A stretch of 64,000 bases of DNA from Pseudomonas sp. Choline-02u-1. Its GTDB lineage: Bacteria; Pseudomonadota; Gammaproteobacteria; Pseudomonadales; Pseudomonadaceae. The translations under genes and the position numbers were made by a program. The DNA is taken from NCBI RefSeq assembly GCF_002836515.1, contig NZ_PJBC01000003.1, positions 62,001-126,000 on the forward strand. The letters run 5' to 3'. Of the stretch, positions 10,447-18,980 are shown in pieces. Every line of letters starts with the position of its first letter. The stretch's first letter is position 1. Under the pieces are notes generated by a model that saw only the letters and a program-made list of their open reading frames with translations, had not been told where the DNA came from and made no database searches.

Positions 10447-10480
10447 TTCTGTGTTCCTCCAGATGACAATCAATCAGGGG

Positions 10481-11908
10481 TTACAGCGTCAGGAAGCCAT
10501 CGTAGAGACCGTAGGCCGCCACCACGGCGCCTATGACCACTGCGGCGAAAATCAGCTTCTCGACGTTGGTGAAAACCGGTTGTTTGAGTTCCAGCTTGGC
10601 CTTGGCGAACAGGATCGCGCCGGGCGCATAGAGCAGGGCCGACAGCAGCAGGTACTTGACCCCGCCGGCGTACAACAACCACACCGCATAGATCAGGGCG
10701 ATACCGCCGATGATCAGATCCTTGCGTCGCTCGGCGGCAAACCCTTGGTAGCTCTCGCCGCGTACCGCCAGCAGCAGCGCATAGGCCGCCGACCACAGGT
10801 ACGGCACCAGAATCATCGACGTGGCGAGGTAGATCAGCGACAGGTAAGTGCTGGCCGAAAACAGCGTGATGATCAGGAAGAGCTGCACCATTGCGTTGGT
10901 CAGCCACAGGGCGTTGACCGGCACGTGGTTGGCGTTTTCCTTGCGCAGAAACTCCGGCATGGTGTGGTCTTTGGCGGCGGCGAACATGATCTCCGCACAC
11001 AGCAGCACCCATGACAGCAACGCCCCCAGCAGCGAGATGATCAGGCCGACGCTGATCAACACCGCGCCCCAGTGACCGACCACGTGTTCAAGCACGGCGG
11101 CCATCGACGGGTTCTGCAGTTTCGCCAGTTCCGGCTGGGTCATGATGCCCAGCGACAGCACGTTGACCAGCACCAGAAACAGCAGCACGGTGATAAAGCC
11201 GATCACGGTGGCCTTGCCGACGTCCGAGCGTTTCTCGGCGCGGGCGGAGAAGATGCTCGCGCCCTCGATGCCGATGAACACCCAGACGGTGACCAGCATC
11301 ATGTTGCGCACCTGGTTCATGACGCTGCCCAGATCGGGGTTTTTCACGCCCCAGATGTCAGCAGTGAAGATGTCCAGTCTGAATGCGAAGATGGCGATCA
11401 GCACGAACAGCACCAGTGGCACGACCTTGGCGACGGTGGTCACCAGGTTGATGAACGCCGCTTCCTTGATCCCGCGCAGCACCAGGAAATGCACGCCCCA
11501 CAGCAGCAGCGACGCGCCGATCACTGCCGCCGGCGTGTTGCCTTCGCCGAAGATCGGAAAGAAGTAGCCGAGGGTGCTGAACAGCAGAACGAAGTAGCCG
11601 ACGTTGCCCAGCCAGGCGCTGATCCAGTAACCCCAGGCCGACGAGAAACCCATGTAGTCGCCGAATCCGGCCTTGGCGTAGGCGTAGACACCGCCGTCCA
11701 GATCAGGCTTGCGATTGGCGAGGGTCTGAAAGACGAAAGCGAGGGTGAGCATGCCGACGGCGGTGATGGCCCAGCCGATCAGCACGGCACCGACGTCGGC
11801 GCTGGCAGCCATGTTTTGTGGCAACGAAAATATCCCGCCGCCAATCATTGAACCGACTACCAGTGCAACCAGTGCACCGAGTCTTAGTTTTCCGGGCGCT
11901 TCAGACAT
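10481..11908 (-). CDS. arcD: arginine/ornithine antiporter
   Basis: Inner-membrane APC-family antiporter that imports arginine and exports ornithine. It is 475 residues with about 12 hydrophobic segments. The N-terminus, LRLGALVALVVGSMIGGGIF, is the APC first-helix signature. The ATG at 11908 is chosen because GGAG lies eight bases upstream; the ATG at 11914 is only two bases from it. First gene of arcDABC. It is highly similar along its length to the divergent gene at 12345-13772. Confidence 0.94.
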   Translation of the reverse strand: MSEAPGKLRLGALVALVVGSMIGGGIFSLPQNMAASADVGAVLIGWAITAVGMLTLAFVFQTLANRKPDLDGGVYAYAKAGFGDYMGFSSAWGYWISAWLGNVGYFVLLFSTLGYFFPIFGEGNTPAAVIGASLLLWGVHFLVLRGIKEAAFINLVTTVAKVVPLVLFVLIAIFAFRLDIFTADIWGVKNPDLGSVMNQVRNMMLVTVWVFIGIEGASIFSARAEKRSDVGKATVIGFITVLLFLVLVNVLSLGIMTQPELAKLQNPSMAAVLEHVVGHWGAVLISVGLIISLLGALLSWVLLCAEIMFAAAKDHTMPEFLRKENANHVPVNALWLTNAMVQLFLIITLFSASTYLSLIYLATSMILVPYLWSAAYALLLAVRGESYQGFAAERRKDLIIGGIALIYAVWLLYAGGVKYLLLSALLYAPGAILFAKAKLELKQPVFTNVEKLIFAAVVIGAVVAAYGLYDGFLTL

Positions 11909-11970
11909 TTGCATGACTCCATTGCAGGAAAGGAGAGCTCACAGCCTAATACTGTTGTCTGTTCGAATAG

Positions 11971-11984
11971 CTGACTTGGATCAG
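11971..11984 (-). promoter_or_regulatory. Candidate Anr box upstream of arcD operon
   Basis: Minus-strand CTGATCCAAGTCAG against the Anr/FNR consensus TTGAT-N4-ATCAA: seven of ten positions match. Its centre is about 39 bases upstream of the start predicted from the TATTAG hexamer, close to the -41.5 expected of class II activation. Anaerobic control of arcDABC by Anr is well known in P. aeruginosa; the site itself is a weak match. Confidence 0.45.
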
Positions 11985-12264
11985 TGCATGGTCACATTCC
12001 ATTGTTAATGAATGACTTATCCACCCGTTGCGGGCATAACGCTGTTGTCTGAAAGGCCCGAGACAGAGCCGTTTTGGTAACGTGATTGGGAATAGCTATT
12101 AATGCTTTCGAACTATGACGCTAGTTGCTTTTGCGCGTTTGGCAAATGTCCGTCATCTGTTTTCAGTACAGAATTGAATTATCAGGATCAGCGCACAAAA
12201 CCGACTTAACGTGCTACGCGTTATCGTCATCAGCTATATATAAGTGTGCGCACCTCGGCATTAC

Positions 12265-12278
12265 CTGATAAACGTCAT
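12265..12278 (+). promoter_or_regulatory. Candidate Anr box upstream of second arcD
   Basis: CTGATAAACGTCAT matches TTGAT-N4-ATCAA at seven of ten positions and resembles the box on the other side of the region. It lies 66 bases before the ATG at 12345, leaving room for a short leader. Weak match; low certainty. Confidence 0.35.
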
Positions 12279-12344
12279 CTACTCTTAGCTTTTTAGTCAG
12301 CTGTTGTTACAAATAAACAACAGCGGCTCTTCAAGGAGATCTGC

Positions 12345-13772
12345 ATGTCGCAACCGACGCAAAAGCTGCGCCTTGGTGCGTTGATCGCGCTGGTGGTGGG
12401 ATCGATGATCGGCGGGGGAATTTTTTCGCTGCCGCAGAACATGGCCGCGCGCGCCGACGCCGGGGCGATACTGATCGGTTGGGGCATCACCGCAATCGGC
12501 ATGCTGACGCTGGCGTTCGTCTTTCAGACCCTGGCCAATCGCAAACCGGAACTGGACTCGGGCGTCTATGCCTACGCCAAGGCCGGATTCGGCGATTACA
12601 TGGGTTTCTCGTCGGCGTGGGGTTACTGGATCAGCGCCTGGCTGGGCAACGTCGGCTATTTCGTCTTGCTGTTCAGCACCCTCGGCTATTTCTTTCCGGT
12701 GTTCGGCCAGGGCAACACGCCGATCGCCATCGGCTGCGCCTCGGTGCTGTTGTGGGCAGTGCATTTTCTGGTGATGCGCGGGATCAAGGAGGCGGCGCTG
12801 ATCAACCAGGTGACGACCGTGGCCAAGGTCGTGCCGCTGATCATGTTCATCGTCATCGCGGCCGTGGCGTTCAAGGCTGACGTCTTCACCCGCGACATCT
12901 GGGGCCGCAGCAACCCGAACTTCGGCGGGGTAATGGACCAGGTGCGCAATATGATGCTGGTCACCGTGTTCGTGTTCATCGGCATCGAAGGCGCCAGCGT
13001 CTACTCGGCCCGCGCGGAGAAACGCAGCGACGTCGGCCGCGCCACGGTCATCGGTTTTATCGGCGTGCTGGCGCTGCTGGTGCTGGTCAATGTGCTGTCG
13101 CTGGGGATCATGAGCCAGCCGGAACTGGCCAACCTGCAGAACCCTTCACTGGCAGCGGTGCTTGAGCACATCGTCGGGCCGTGGGGCGCGTTGCTGATCA
13201 GCATCGGGTTGGCAATTTCCTTGTTGGGCGCGTTGTTGTCCTGGGCCTTGCTGTGCGCGGAAATTCTTTTCGCCACGGCCAAGGACAAGACCATGCCGGC
13301 GTTTCTCAAGAAGGAAAACAAGAACCATGTGCCGGTCAACGCGCTGTGGCTGACCAACGCGATGATCCAGATTTTCCTGCTGATCACGCTGTTCTCGGCG
13401 GGCACTTACACCAGCCTGATCTATCTGGCTTCGTCGATGATTCTGGTGCCGTACCTGTGGTCGGCGGCCTACGCGGTGCTGCTCAGCGGGCGCGGCGAAA
13501 CTTACGAACACGCCTCGGCCGAGCGCACCAAGGATTTGCTGATAGGCGGTATCGCATTGGTTTACGCGGTGTGGTTGTTGTATGCCGGGGGAGTGAAATA
13601 TCTGCTGCTGTCGGCGCTGCTGTATGCGCCGGGGGTGATTCTGTTTGCCAAGGCCAAACATGAACAGGGCCAGCCGGTTTTTACCACGGTGGAAAAAGGG
13701 ATTTTTGCCTGCGTGGTGATTGGGGCGGGGCTGGCGGCTTATGGGTTGTATAGCGGGGTTTTGAGTCTGTGA
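12345..13772 (+). CDS. arginine/ornithine antiporter paralogue
   Basis: APC-family transporter of 475 residues, starting MSQPTQKLRLGALIALVVGS; CAAGGAG precedes the ATG at 12345. By eye it is about 80 percent identical to ArcD at 10481-11908 over its whole length, with the same first-helix GSMIGGGIFSLPQNMAA. It stands alone, divergent from arcDABC. It may carry the same exchange under different control, or another cationic amino acid. Substrate is not determinable from sequence. Confidence 0.9.
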   Translation: MSQPTQKLRLGALIALVVGSMIGGGIFSLPQNMAARADAGAILIGWGITAIGMLTLAFVFQTLANRKPELDSGVYAYAKAGFGDYMGFSSAWGYWISAWLGNVGYFVLLFSTLGYFFPVFGQGNTPIAIGCASVLLWAVHFLVMRGIKEAALINQVTTVAKVVPLIMFIVIAAVAFKADVFTRDIWGRSNPNFGGVMDQVRNMMLVTVFVFIGIEGASVYSARAEKRSDVGRATVIGFIGVLALLVLVNVLSLGIMSQPELANLQNPSLAAVLEHIVGPWGALLISIGLAISLLGALLSWALLCAEILFATAKDKTMPAFLKKENKNHVPVNALWLTNAMIQIFLLITLFSAGTYTSLIYLASSMILVPYLWSAAYAVLLSGRGETYEHASAERTKDLLIGGIALVYAVWLLYAGGVKYLLLSALLYAPGVILFAKAKHEQGQPVFTTVEKGIFACVVIGAGLAAYGLYSGVLSL

Positions 13773-13802
13773 TCGGAGTGTTGCTTTGGCTGCTCCGGCC
13801 CC

Positions 13803-13866
13803 TTCGCGAGCAAGCCCGCTCCCACAGGACTACGCTAATCCATGTGGGAGCGGGCTTGCTCGCGAA
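13803..13866. repeat. REP-type inverted repeat pair (family A)
   Basis: Inverted copies in TTCGCGAGCAAGCCC...GGGCTTGCTCGCGAA orientation with a short loop, sitting between two convergent genes (arcD paralogue and CoA-transferase), where it could act as a bidirectional transcript end. Confidence 0.9.
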
Positions 13867-13879
13867 GGCGGCCTCAAAA

Positions 13880-15226
13880 TCACCACTGCGCTTGATGTGA
13901 CCCCAATTCGGCGGCCGGCCAATTCCATTGCACCGCCGTCCCGCTGATCTGCACCGGCACGCGCAACCTCCGCGCCGGGCCCCACGCGGTCTGTTCAATC
14001 GCCGGATCCTGATCCAGCGCGTCTTCGGCCCGCAACGGATCAAGCATCCCCGGCCCATGCTCGATCAACAGTTTCGCCGTACGCGCCAGCGACAACCGCG
14101 CCGAACCCCCGCGACCGTTGGCCAATCGCGCCGTCAGCAATCTGAGCGCACTCGCCGCCATCAGATAACCGGTCGCATGGTCCAGCGCCTGCACCGGCAG
14201 TGGCGTCGGTTTATCGCTGTGCGTGCAACGCTGTCCGGCCTCGGCGATGCCGCTGCTCATTTGCACCAGACTGTCGAAGCCTCGGCGATTCCGCCAGGGG
14301 CCGCTCCAGCCGTAGGCATTGAGGCAGACGTCGATCAGCCCCGGTGCCAGTTGCCGACGGCGTTCAACACCAAACCCGAGATGTTCCAGCGCATCGGCGC
14401 GATAACCGTGCAGGAGAATGTCGGCATCTTTTAATAAGCCCTCAAACACTGCGCGATCCGCTGGCACTTGCAGATCCAGCCGCGCGCAGCGTTTGCCGAC
14501 GGTCATTTCCGGGACCACACCGGGTTCATTCCAGCTCGGCGGATCGAGGCGCAGCACGTTGGCGCCGAGGCCAGCGAGAAAACGACTGGCGGTGGGGCCG
14601 GCGAGGACGCGGGTCAGGTCGAGCACCTTGATCCCGGCCAGGGGGCGAGCGATCGAGCCTTGCCATACGACGCGTTTTTCGTCCGTCTGCTCAATGAAAT
14701 CCACCAACGGTTCGGCATTCACCGCCAGCCCCTGCGGATGCTGCTGCCACTGCGGCCAACTGCGCATCTCGGCGGCGCAGCCCTTGGCGTCGACCACCGC
14801 CTGCTCGAGATCTGCGCTCGCCCACTGGGCGACTTTCGCCGCCATTGCGGCGCGGTCGGCGCAGGCGCCGAGCACGCGTTCAGCGGCGGCGCGGTGATGC
14901 GGGGCGTTGGTGTGCAGACGGATCCAGCCATCCCGGCTCGCATAGTCGCCGGCGATCGCATCCCACAGCGGCGGAACCTGCCAGCCGATCGGGCGAAGCG
15001 AGGTGGAGAACCAGAACGAGGCCAGACGTCGGTCGACCGCAACGGCCGACAATTGCCCGGTTTGCTGATGAAGCAATTCGCCGACCGCTTGACCGGCAGC
15101 CGCAATGCTGGCGCAGGCCAGATCGGTGACGGCGAACGCCGAGGGCAGGGCGCCACGGCCATTGAAGGCGATTGGCGTGGTCGGCAAGCCGAGTGCGGCT
15201 TGCAGGGAGGTGAGCAAATCAGTCAT
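13880..15226 (-). CDS. CoA-transferase family III (CaiB/BaiF) protein
   Basis: Predicted to move CoA between carboxylic acids. It has 448 residues from the ATG at 15226, preceded by GGAGGG; upstream in-frame starts fall in a repeat. The family core appears after an N-terminal region of about 190 residues: LAGIKVLDLTRVLAGPTASR, then GANVLRLDPPSW, KRCARLDLQ, LHGYRADALEHLGFG and GFDSLVQMSSGIAEAG. The Asp in GFDSLVQ may be the acyl-accepting residue of the family; that is inference. The long N-terminal region looks like a diverged second copy of the fold. Substrate unknown. Confidence 0.82.
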   Translation of the reverse strand: MTDLLTSLQAALGLPTTPIAFNGRGALPSAFAVTDLACASIAAAGQAVGELLHQQTGQLSAVAVDRRLASFWFSTSLRPIGWQVPPLWDAIAGDYASRDGWIRLHTNAPHHRAAAERVLGACADRAAMAAKVAQWASADLEQAVVDAKGCAAEMRSWPQWQQHPQGLAVNAEPLVDFIEQTDEKRVVWQGSIARPLAGIKVLDLTRVLAGPTASRFLAGLGANVLRLDPPSWNEPGVVPEMTVGKRCARLDLQVPADRAVFEGLLKDADILLHGYRADALEHLGFGVERRRQLAPGLIDVCLNAYGWSGPWRNRRGFDSLVQMSSGIAEAGQRCTHSDKPTPLPVQALDHATGYLMAASALRLLTARLANGRGGSARLSLARTAKLLIEHGPGMLDPLRAEDALDQDPAIEQTAWGPARRLRVPVQISGTAVQWNWPAAELGSHQAQW

Positions 15227-15277
15227 CGAAAACCCTCCGGAGCGAGAGGGCGATGATAGTGCAAAAGACACCCGCAA

Positions 15278-15390
15278 GATCGTTCCCACGCTCTGCGTGG
15301 GAATGCCTCAAGGGACGCTCCGCGTTCCGGCTTTCGCTTGGGACGCAGAGCGTCCCGGGCTGCATTCCCACGCAGAGCGTGGGAACGATC
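15278..15390. repeat. Inverted repeat pair (family C, GATCGTTCCCACG type)
   Basis: Outer arms GATCGTTCCCACG / CGTGGGAACGATC and inner GGACGCTCCGCG-type arms surround a short loop. It lies between the chemoreceptor (stop at 15400) and the CoA-transferase. Confidence 0.9.
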
Positions 15391-15399
15391 AGAGGGGAA

Positions 15400-17538
15400 C
15401 TACACGCGAAACTGATCCATCAATTTCATCTGCTGGCTCGCCAGGCTGTTGAGCTGGCTGCTGATCGCGGCCGATTCCGTCGCTTGTTCAGTCAGGGTCT
15501 CGGTCACGGTGCGAATCGCCGAGACGTTGCGGTTGACCTCTTCGGCCACCGCGCTCTGCTCTTCCGCGGCGCTGGCGATCTGCAGGTTCATGTCGCTGAT
15601 CACCGTCACCGCGTCGCTGATCCTGCCCAGCGCATCGACGGCGTGACGAATCTGCCCGGCGTTGTTGTGCGCCTGGGTCTGGCTCGAGTGCATGGTCGCG
15701 ACCACGCCGCGCGTGCCGGTCTGGATGCGTTCGATGACGATGCGGATTTCTTCCACTGAATCCTGCGTGCGCTTGGCGAGGTTGCGCACTTCGTCGGCGA
15801 CCACGGCAAAGCCGCGACCGCTCTCGCCAGCGCGGGCGGCTTCGATGGCGGCGTTGAGGGCCAGCAGGTTGGTCTGTTCGGCGATGCTGCGAATCACTTC
15901 CAGCACCGAACCGATCTGCTCGCTGTTGACCGCCAGCGCTTCGACCTCGGTCACTGCTTTGCTGACTTCATCGGCCAGCTGATTGATGTCGCGAGTGCTG
16001 CGCTCGATGATCGCCATGCCGTCCTTCGCTGACTGATCAGCACCCTTGGCGGCGTTGGCCGCGTTCGAAGCACTGTTGGCGACGTCGTGGGCGGTGGCGC
16101 TCATTTCGTTGGAGGCCGTGGCGACCTGATCGATTTCGCGGAACTGCACCTGCATGCCTTCGCTGGTCTGGCGGGCGATTTCCGACGACTGATCGGCCGT
16201 GCCGCGCGCCTCGGTGATGCTCTGTTTGATCTGTGCGATGGTCGGCTGCAGCTTGTCGAGGAAGCGGTTGAACCAGTTCACCAGTTCGCCCAGTTCGTCT
16301 TTCTTGCTGTAGTTCAGGCGCTGGGTCAGATCGCCTTCGCCGCTGGCGATGTTTTTCAGCATGTCGGCGACGCTGTTGATCGGACGCGTGACGCCGGAGG
16401 CGGTGAGCCAGATCAGCAGCAGGCCGACCAGGCCAGCCACGCCAGCCACCAGCAGGGCGGTGATCACGCCGGTCTGTTGGGCATCGTCGAGCACCGCTTG
16501 CAGCTTCACCGAATCGGCCAGCAGCACGTGCTCGGGCAGGTCGATGACCACGCCCCAGGCGCGCGAATTGCCGATCGGATCGACCGGGTAAACCGCGCGA
16601 ATCAAATCGCCCTGTTCAAGAATTTTCGCTGTGCCGCTGCCCACCAGTTGCAACACATCCTTGCCGTCGGCGCCGAGGGTGTCGCTGATTTTTTTGCCGA
16701 CCCGCGTTGCGTCAGCACTGTCGGCCGCCAGCACCCCGCTGCCGGAAACGATCAGCATGTGCCCGGCGTTGTTGAACAGGCTGCGTTGCGAGTCGACCGC
16801 GGCGGCTTGCAGGGCGTCGAGGGCGATGTCGACACCGACCACGCCTATCGCCTTGCCGTCGACCATCACGGGCACGGAAATGGTCGTCATGAGCATTTCC
16901 TTGTCACCGACGGTATCGGCATACGGATCGAGCAGGCAGGTGCGCTTGTTGTCGCGAGGGCAGGTGTACCAACTGTTGTAGGGGGTGCCGCTGACGCTGA
17001 GGGTGGTCTTGGTCAGGTCGTCTTCGACCATGATCGTATTCAGCGCGGCGCCGCCGGCGCGGCTCCAGTAGGTGGCGAAGCGCCCTGCTTCGTTGGACTG
17101 GCGCGCGGTGTCATCGACGAATTCGTTGTCCTTGCCGTCAAGGCCGTCGGGTTCGAAGGCCAGCCAGATGCCCAGCACTTTATCGTTGCGTTCGAAGGCG
17201 GTTTTCAGGTGCTGGTTCAACTCTTCGCGGACCGCGCCGGCTTCGAGCGAACGCTTGGCCGCCATCGTCCGCAGGTCCTTGATCTGGTCGGCGAGGGCGG
17301 TGACCACCAACAGGCTTTCGCCAAAGGTTTTCTGCACCCGCACCGCTTGTTCGGCGGCTTTGGCCTGCAGCAGGTTTTGCACGCTGGCGGTGAGCAGCTG
17401 GTTGCTGGATTGACTGACCAGTACGTCGTTCTGGTTGGTCTGGTAAATGTTCATGCTGACAATAAGCGCGACCACACCGAGCAGGCACAGGCCGGAGAGC
17501 AGGACGATTTTCAGGCGAATGGAGAGAGAGTCGAACAT
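15400..17538 (-). CDS. methyl-accepting chemotaxis protein with dCache sensor
   Basis: Transmembrane chemoreceptor of 712 residues from the ATG at 17538 ([16 protein letters not shown]). First membrane helix about 9-31, then a periplasmic dCache domain to about 360 ([22 protein letters not shown] is its conserved core). Second helix about 361-385, HAMP, and a cytoplasmic signalling hairpin with the invariant tip [19 protein letters not shown]. An in-frame ATG 23 codons upstream lacks support. The Cache domain holds an insert, [20 protein letters not shown], whose two cysteines could form a disulfide. Ligand unknown; the canonical amino-acid-binding Cache motif is not clear here. Confidence 0.92.
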   Translation of the reverse strand: MFDSLSIRLKIVLLSGLCLLGVVALIVSMNIYQTNQNDVLVSQSSNQLLTASVQNLLQAKAAEQAVRVQKTFGESLLVVTALADQIKDLRTMAAKRSLEAGAVREELNQHLKTAFERNDKVLGIWLAFEPDGLDGKDNEFVDDTARQSNEAGRFATYWSRAGGAALNTIMVEDDLTKTTLSVSGTPYNSWYTCPRDNKRTCLLDPYADTVGDKEMLMTTISVPVMVDGKAIGVVGVDIALDALQAAAVDSQRSLFNNAGHMLIVSGSGVLAADSADATRVGKKISDTLGADGKDVLQLVGSGTAKILEQGDLIRAVYPVDPIGNSRAWGVVIDLPEHVLLADSVKLQAVLDDAQQTGVITALLVAGVAGLVGLLLIWLTASGVTRPINSVADMLKNIASGEGDLTQRLNYSKKDELGELVNWFNRFLDKLQPTIAQIKQSITEARGTADQSSEIARQTSEGMQVQFREIDQVATASNEMSATAHDVANSASNAANAAKGADQSAKDGMAIIERSTRDINQLADEVSKAVTEVEALAVNSEQIGSVLEVIRSIAEQTNLLALNAAIEAARAGESGRGFAVVADEVRNLAKRTQDSVEEIRIVIERIQTGTRGVVATMHSSQTQAHNNAGQIRHAVDALGRISDAVTVISDMNLQIASAAEEQSAVAEEVNRNVSAIRTVTETLTEQATESAAISSQLNSLASQQMKLMDQFRV

Positions 17539-17729
17539 CGGGCGTCTCGTAAATGGATAAGAAAAGTGACTGTCGGGCAAATGAACTACCCGGTTCGCCA
17601 AATCCATTCAGCGCCATGTCTGCTCATCGGCGCGCAACGAGACGGCATGAGGCCGCTGCCGACGAACGGTCAGTGCTAAACGTTTGCGCAGGGGATTGTG
17701 CTGAAAAGGCGATTAATTACAGGGATGTT

Positions 17730-18125
17730 TCAGTGTGCCGCGGGAAGGTTCTCCGGGCGTGACCAGATCCACAGATTGCCCAGCGCCATGCCGGCAATCG
17801 CCAGATAGATCGGCCAGCCGTGGTCGAGCAGCACCAGCATCAATGTTGCGCACAGCAGCATGCTGACGGTGGCGCTGACCTTGGCCTTGCGCGCGATGAT
17901 TCTGCCGTTGCGCCAGTTGCCCAAGATCGGCCCGAACAGGCGATGGTTTTCCAGCCAGGCACTCAGGCGCGGCGAACTGCGAGTCGCCGCCCACGCGGCA
18001 AGAAGGATGAACTCGGTGGTCGGCAGACCGGGCACGACGATGGCGATCAGGCCAATGCCGAGGCTGACGTAGGCGAGCAGGCCGAACAGCAGGCGGGCAA
18101 GTTTTGAGGGGGCGGGTGCGGGCAT
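17730..18125 (-). CDS. DUF454 (YbaN-like) inner-membrane protein
   Basis: Protein of 131 residues with three hydrophobic stretches. It carries the DUF454 signature GLPTTEFILLAAWAATRSSPRLSAWL, followed by NHRLFGPILGNWR. In this family the genes often sit next to haem or iron uptake loci; here it lies about 150 bases downstream of the haem oxygenase on the same strand, separated by a repeat pair. Biochemical role unknown. Confidence 0.88.
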   Translation of the reverse strand: MPAPAPSKLARLLFGLLAYVSLGIGLIAIVVPGLPTTEFILLAAWAATRSSPRLSAWLENHRLFGPILGNWRNGRIIARKAKVSATVSMLLCATLMLVLLDHGWPIYLAIAGMALGNLWIWSRPENLPAAH

Positions 18126-18182
18126 GGCTCAGCGGCGGCTTCCGAAGCGGAACGGGGATCTTACAGACTTACGCAGACTCCT

Positions 18183-18259
18183 GTAGGAGCTGCCGAAGGC
18201 TGCGATCTTTTGATGTTGCTTGTGAAGATCAAAAGATCGCAGCCTTCGGCAGCTCCTAC
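18183..18259. repeat. Inverted repeat pair (family B, GTAGGAGCTGCCG type)
   Basis: GTAGGAGCTGCCGAAGGCTG and its inverted copy flank a short loop, with AAAAGATCGCAGCC at the inner ends. It lies between the haem oxygenase and the DUF454 gene. Confidence 0.9.
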
Positions 18260-18276
18260 ACGGTTATGCGTAGCTC

Positions 18277-18873
18277 TCAGGCAGGTTCGGCTTCGACGGC
18301 ATAAGCCCGTTCCAGCAGCACGGTGAAGCGATTGAACGCGTCCAGTGCGCCTTGCTCCACTTCTGCCTCTTCCTCAGCGCTGAACGGCAACGCATCGAGG
18401 GTGCGCACAAAGCTTTTCCAGCCTTCGGCGCGGCCACCTTGCGGTTCAGCCAAATGCCGAGCGCCAAAGGTTTCGCTCAGCTCCAGCGCCACCGCGCGCT
18501 TGATCAGGAACGCCGCACCGAGCTTCGAACCCTCCGACACAAAGATCCAGCCCAGCGCGCGCGCCGTGCTCGGTTTTTTCAGCGCGCCGGCCATTGGGGC
18601 GGGGACTTCGGTTTCCAGGTCGGCAAGGTCAGCCTTGGCCGCTTCGGCGCGGCAACGGTCCGGCAGGTCAGGAATGATCGCGGTCAGTTCGGCATCGTTG
18701 TACAGCTCGACCAGTTCCGCCTGGAACAGGTACTGCGCAACGACAAAACGGGCGAAACTGGCGCGGGTTTCGAAGGGCGCGTGGGCTTTGACCAGCGTAT
18801 CGAGTTTGCTGTGCGGCTCATGAGTGATCTGGTTCAGGCGTTGCGAACGCAGGGCTTTTTCCGAGGCAGTCAT
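18277..18873 (-). CDS. hemO: biliverdin-producing haem oxygenase (PigA/HemO type)
   Basis: Opens imported haem to release iron, CO and biliverdin in the cytoplasm. It is 198 residues from the ATG at 18873 (MTASEKALRSQRLNQITHEP). It follows PigA closely as I recall that protein: RSQRLN, the proximal ligand in THEPHSKL (His21 here), RFVVAQYLFQ, GWIFVSEGSKLGAAFL, FGARHLAEPQGGRAEGWKSF and DAFNRF. The Asn of RSQRLN (Asn14) aligns with PigA Asn19, a residue linked to non-alpha cleavage. It lies downstream of the haem receptor but after a terminator, so it may have partly separate expression. Confidence 0.93.
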   Translation of the reverse strand: MTASEKALRSQRLNQITHEPHSKLDTLVKAHAPFETRASFARFVVAQYLFQAELVELYNDAELTAIIPDLPDRCRAEAAKADLADLETEVPAPMAGALKKPSTARALGWIFVSEGSKLGAAFLIKRAVALELSETFGARHLAEPQGGRAEGWKSFVRTLDALPFSAEEEAEVEQGALDAFNRFTVLLERAYAVEAEPA

Positions 18874-18934
18874 GGGGGTGTCCTTGATAAATGAGGCGCT
18901 TGATAACAAGACGTTCGGGCGAGTGCCAGACAGT

Positions 18935-18971
18935 AAAAAAACCTCACTGCGCGGCGATAAGCGCAGTGAGG
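18935..18971 (-). terminator. Rho-independent terminator after haem receptor gene
   Basis: Minus strand: CCTCACTGCGC stem, eight-base loop, GCGCAGTGAGG, then seven T. The perfect 11-base stem starts 10 bases after the receptor stop and ends before hemO, so hemO would be reached only by read-through or by its own promoter. Confidence 0.88.
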
Positions 18972-18980
18972 TCGTACGGA

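Larger units (their letters stand above)
11909..12344. promoter_or_regulatory. Divergent promoter region between two arcD genes
   Basis: This 436-base AT-richer region separates two divergent arcD paralogues. Visible inside are an FNR/Anr-like half-palindrome at 11971-11984 for the leftward gene, with a TATTAG -10-like hexamer at 11946-11951. A similar element lies at 12265-12278 for the rightward gene. The decamer CTGTTGTCTG occurs at 11952-11961 and 12042-12051. A perfect 9-base inverted repeat (GCTGTTGTT...AACAACAGC) spans 12300-12324. I see no ORF in it that I trust. Confidence 0.55.

Noticed and set aside
12170..12185. TTGAATTATCAG as an Anr box
   Set aside because: The half-sites are two bases too close for TTGAT-N4-ATCAA.
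16087..17679. Long plus-strand frame opposite the chemoreceptor
   Set aside because: Antisense shadow with biased composition and no recognisable motif; the minus-strand receptor is clear.
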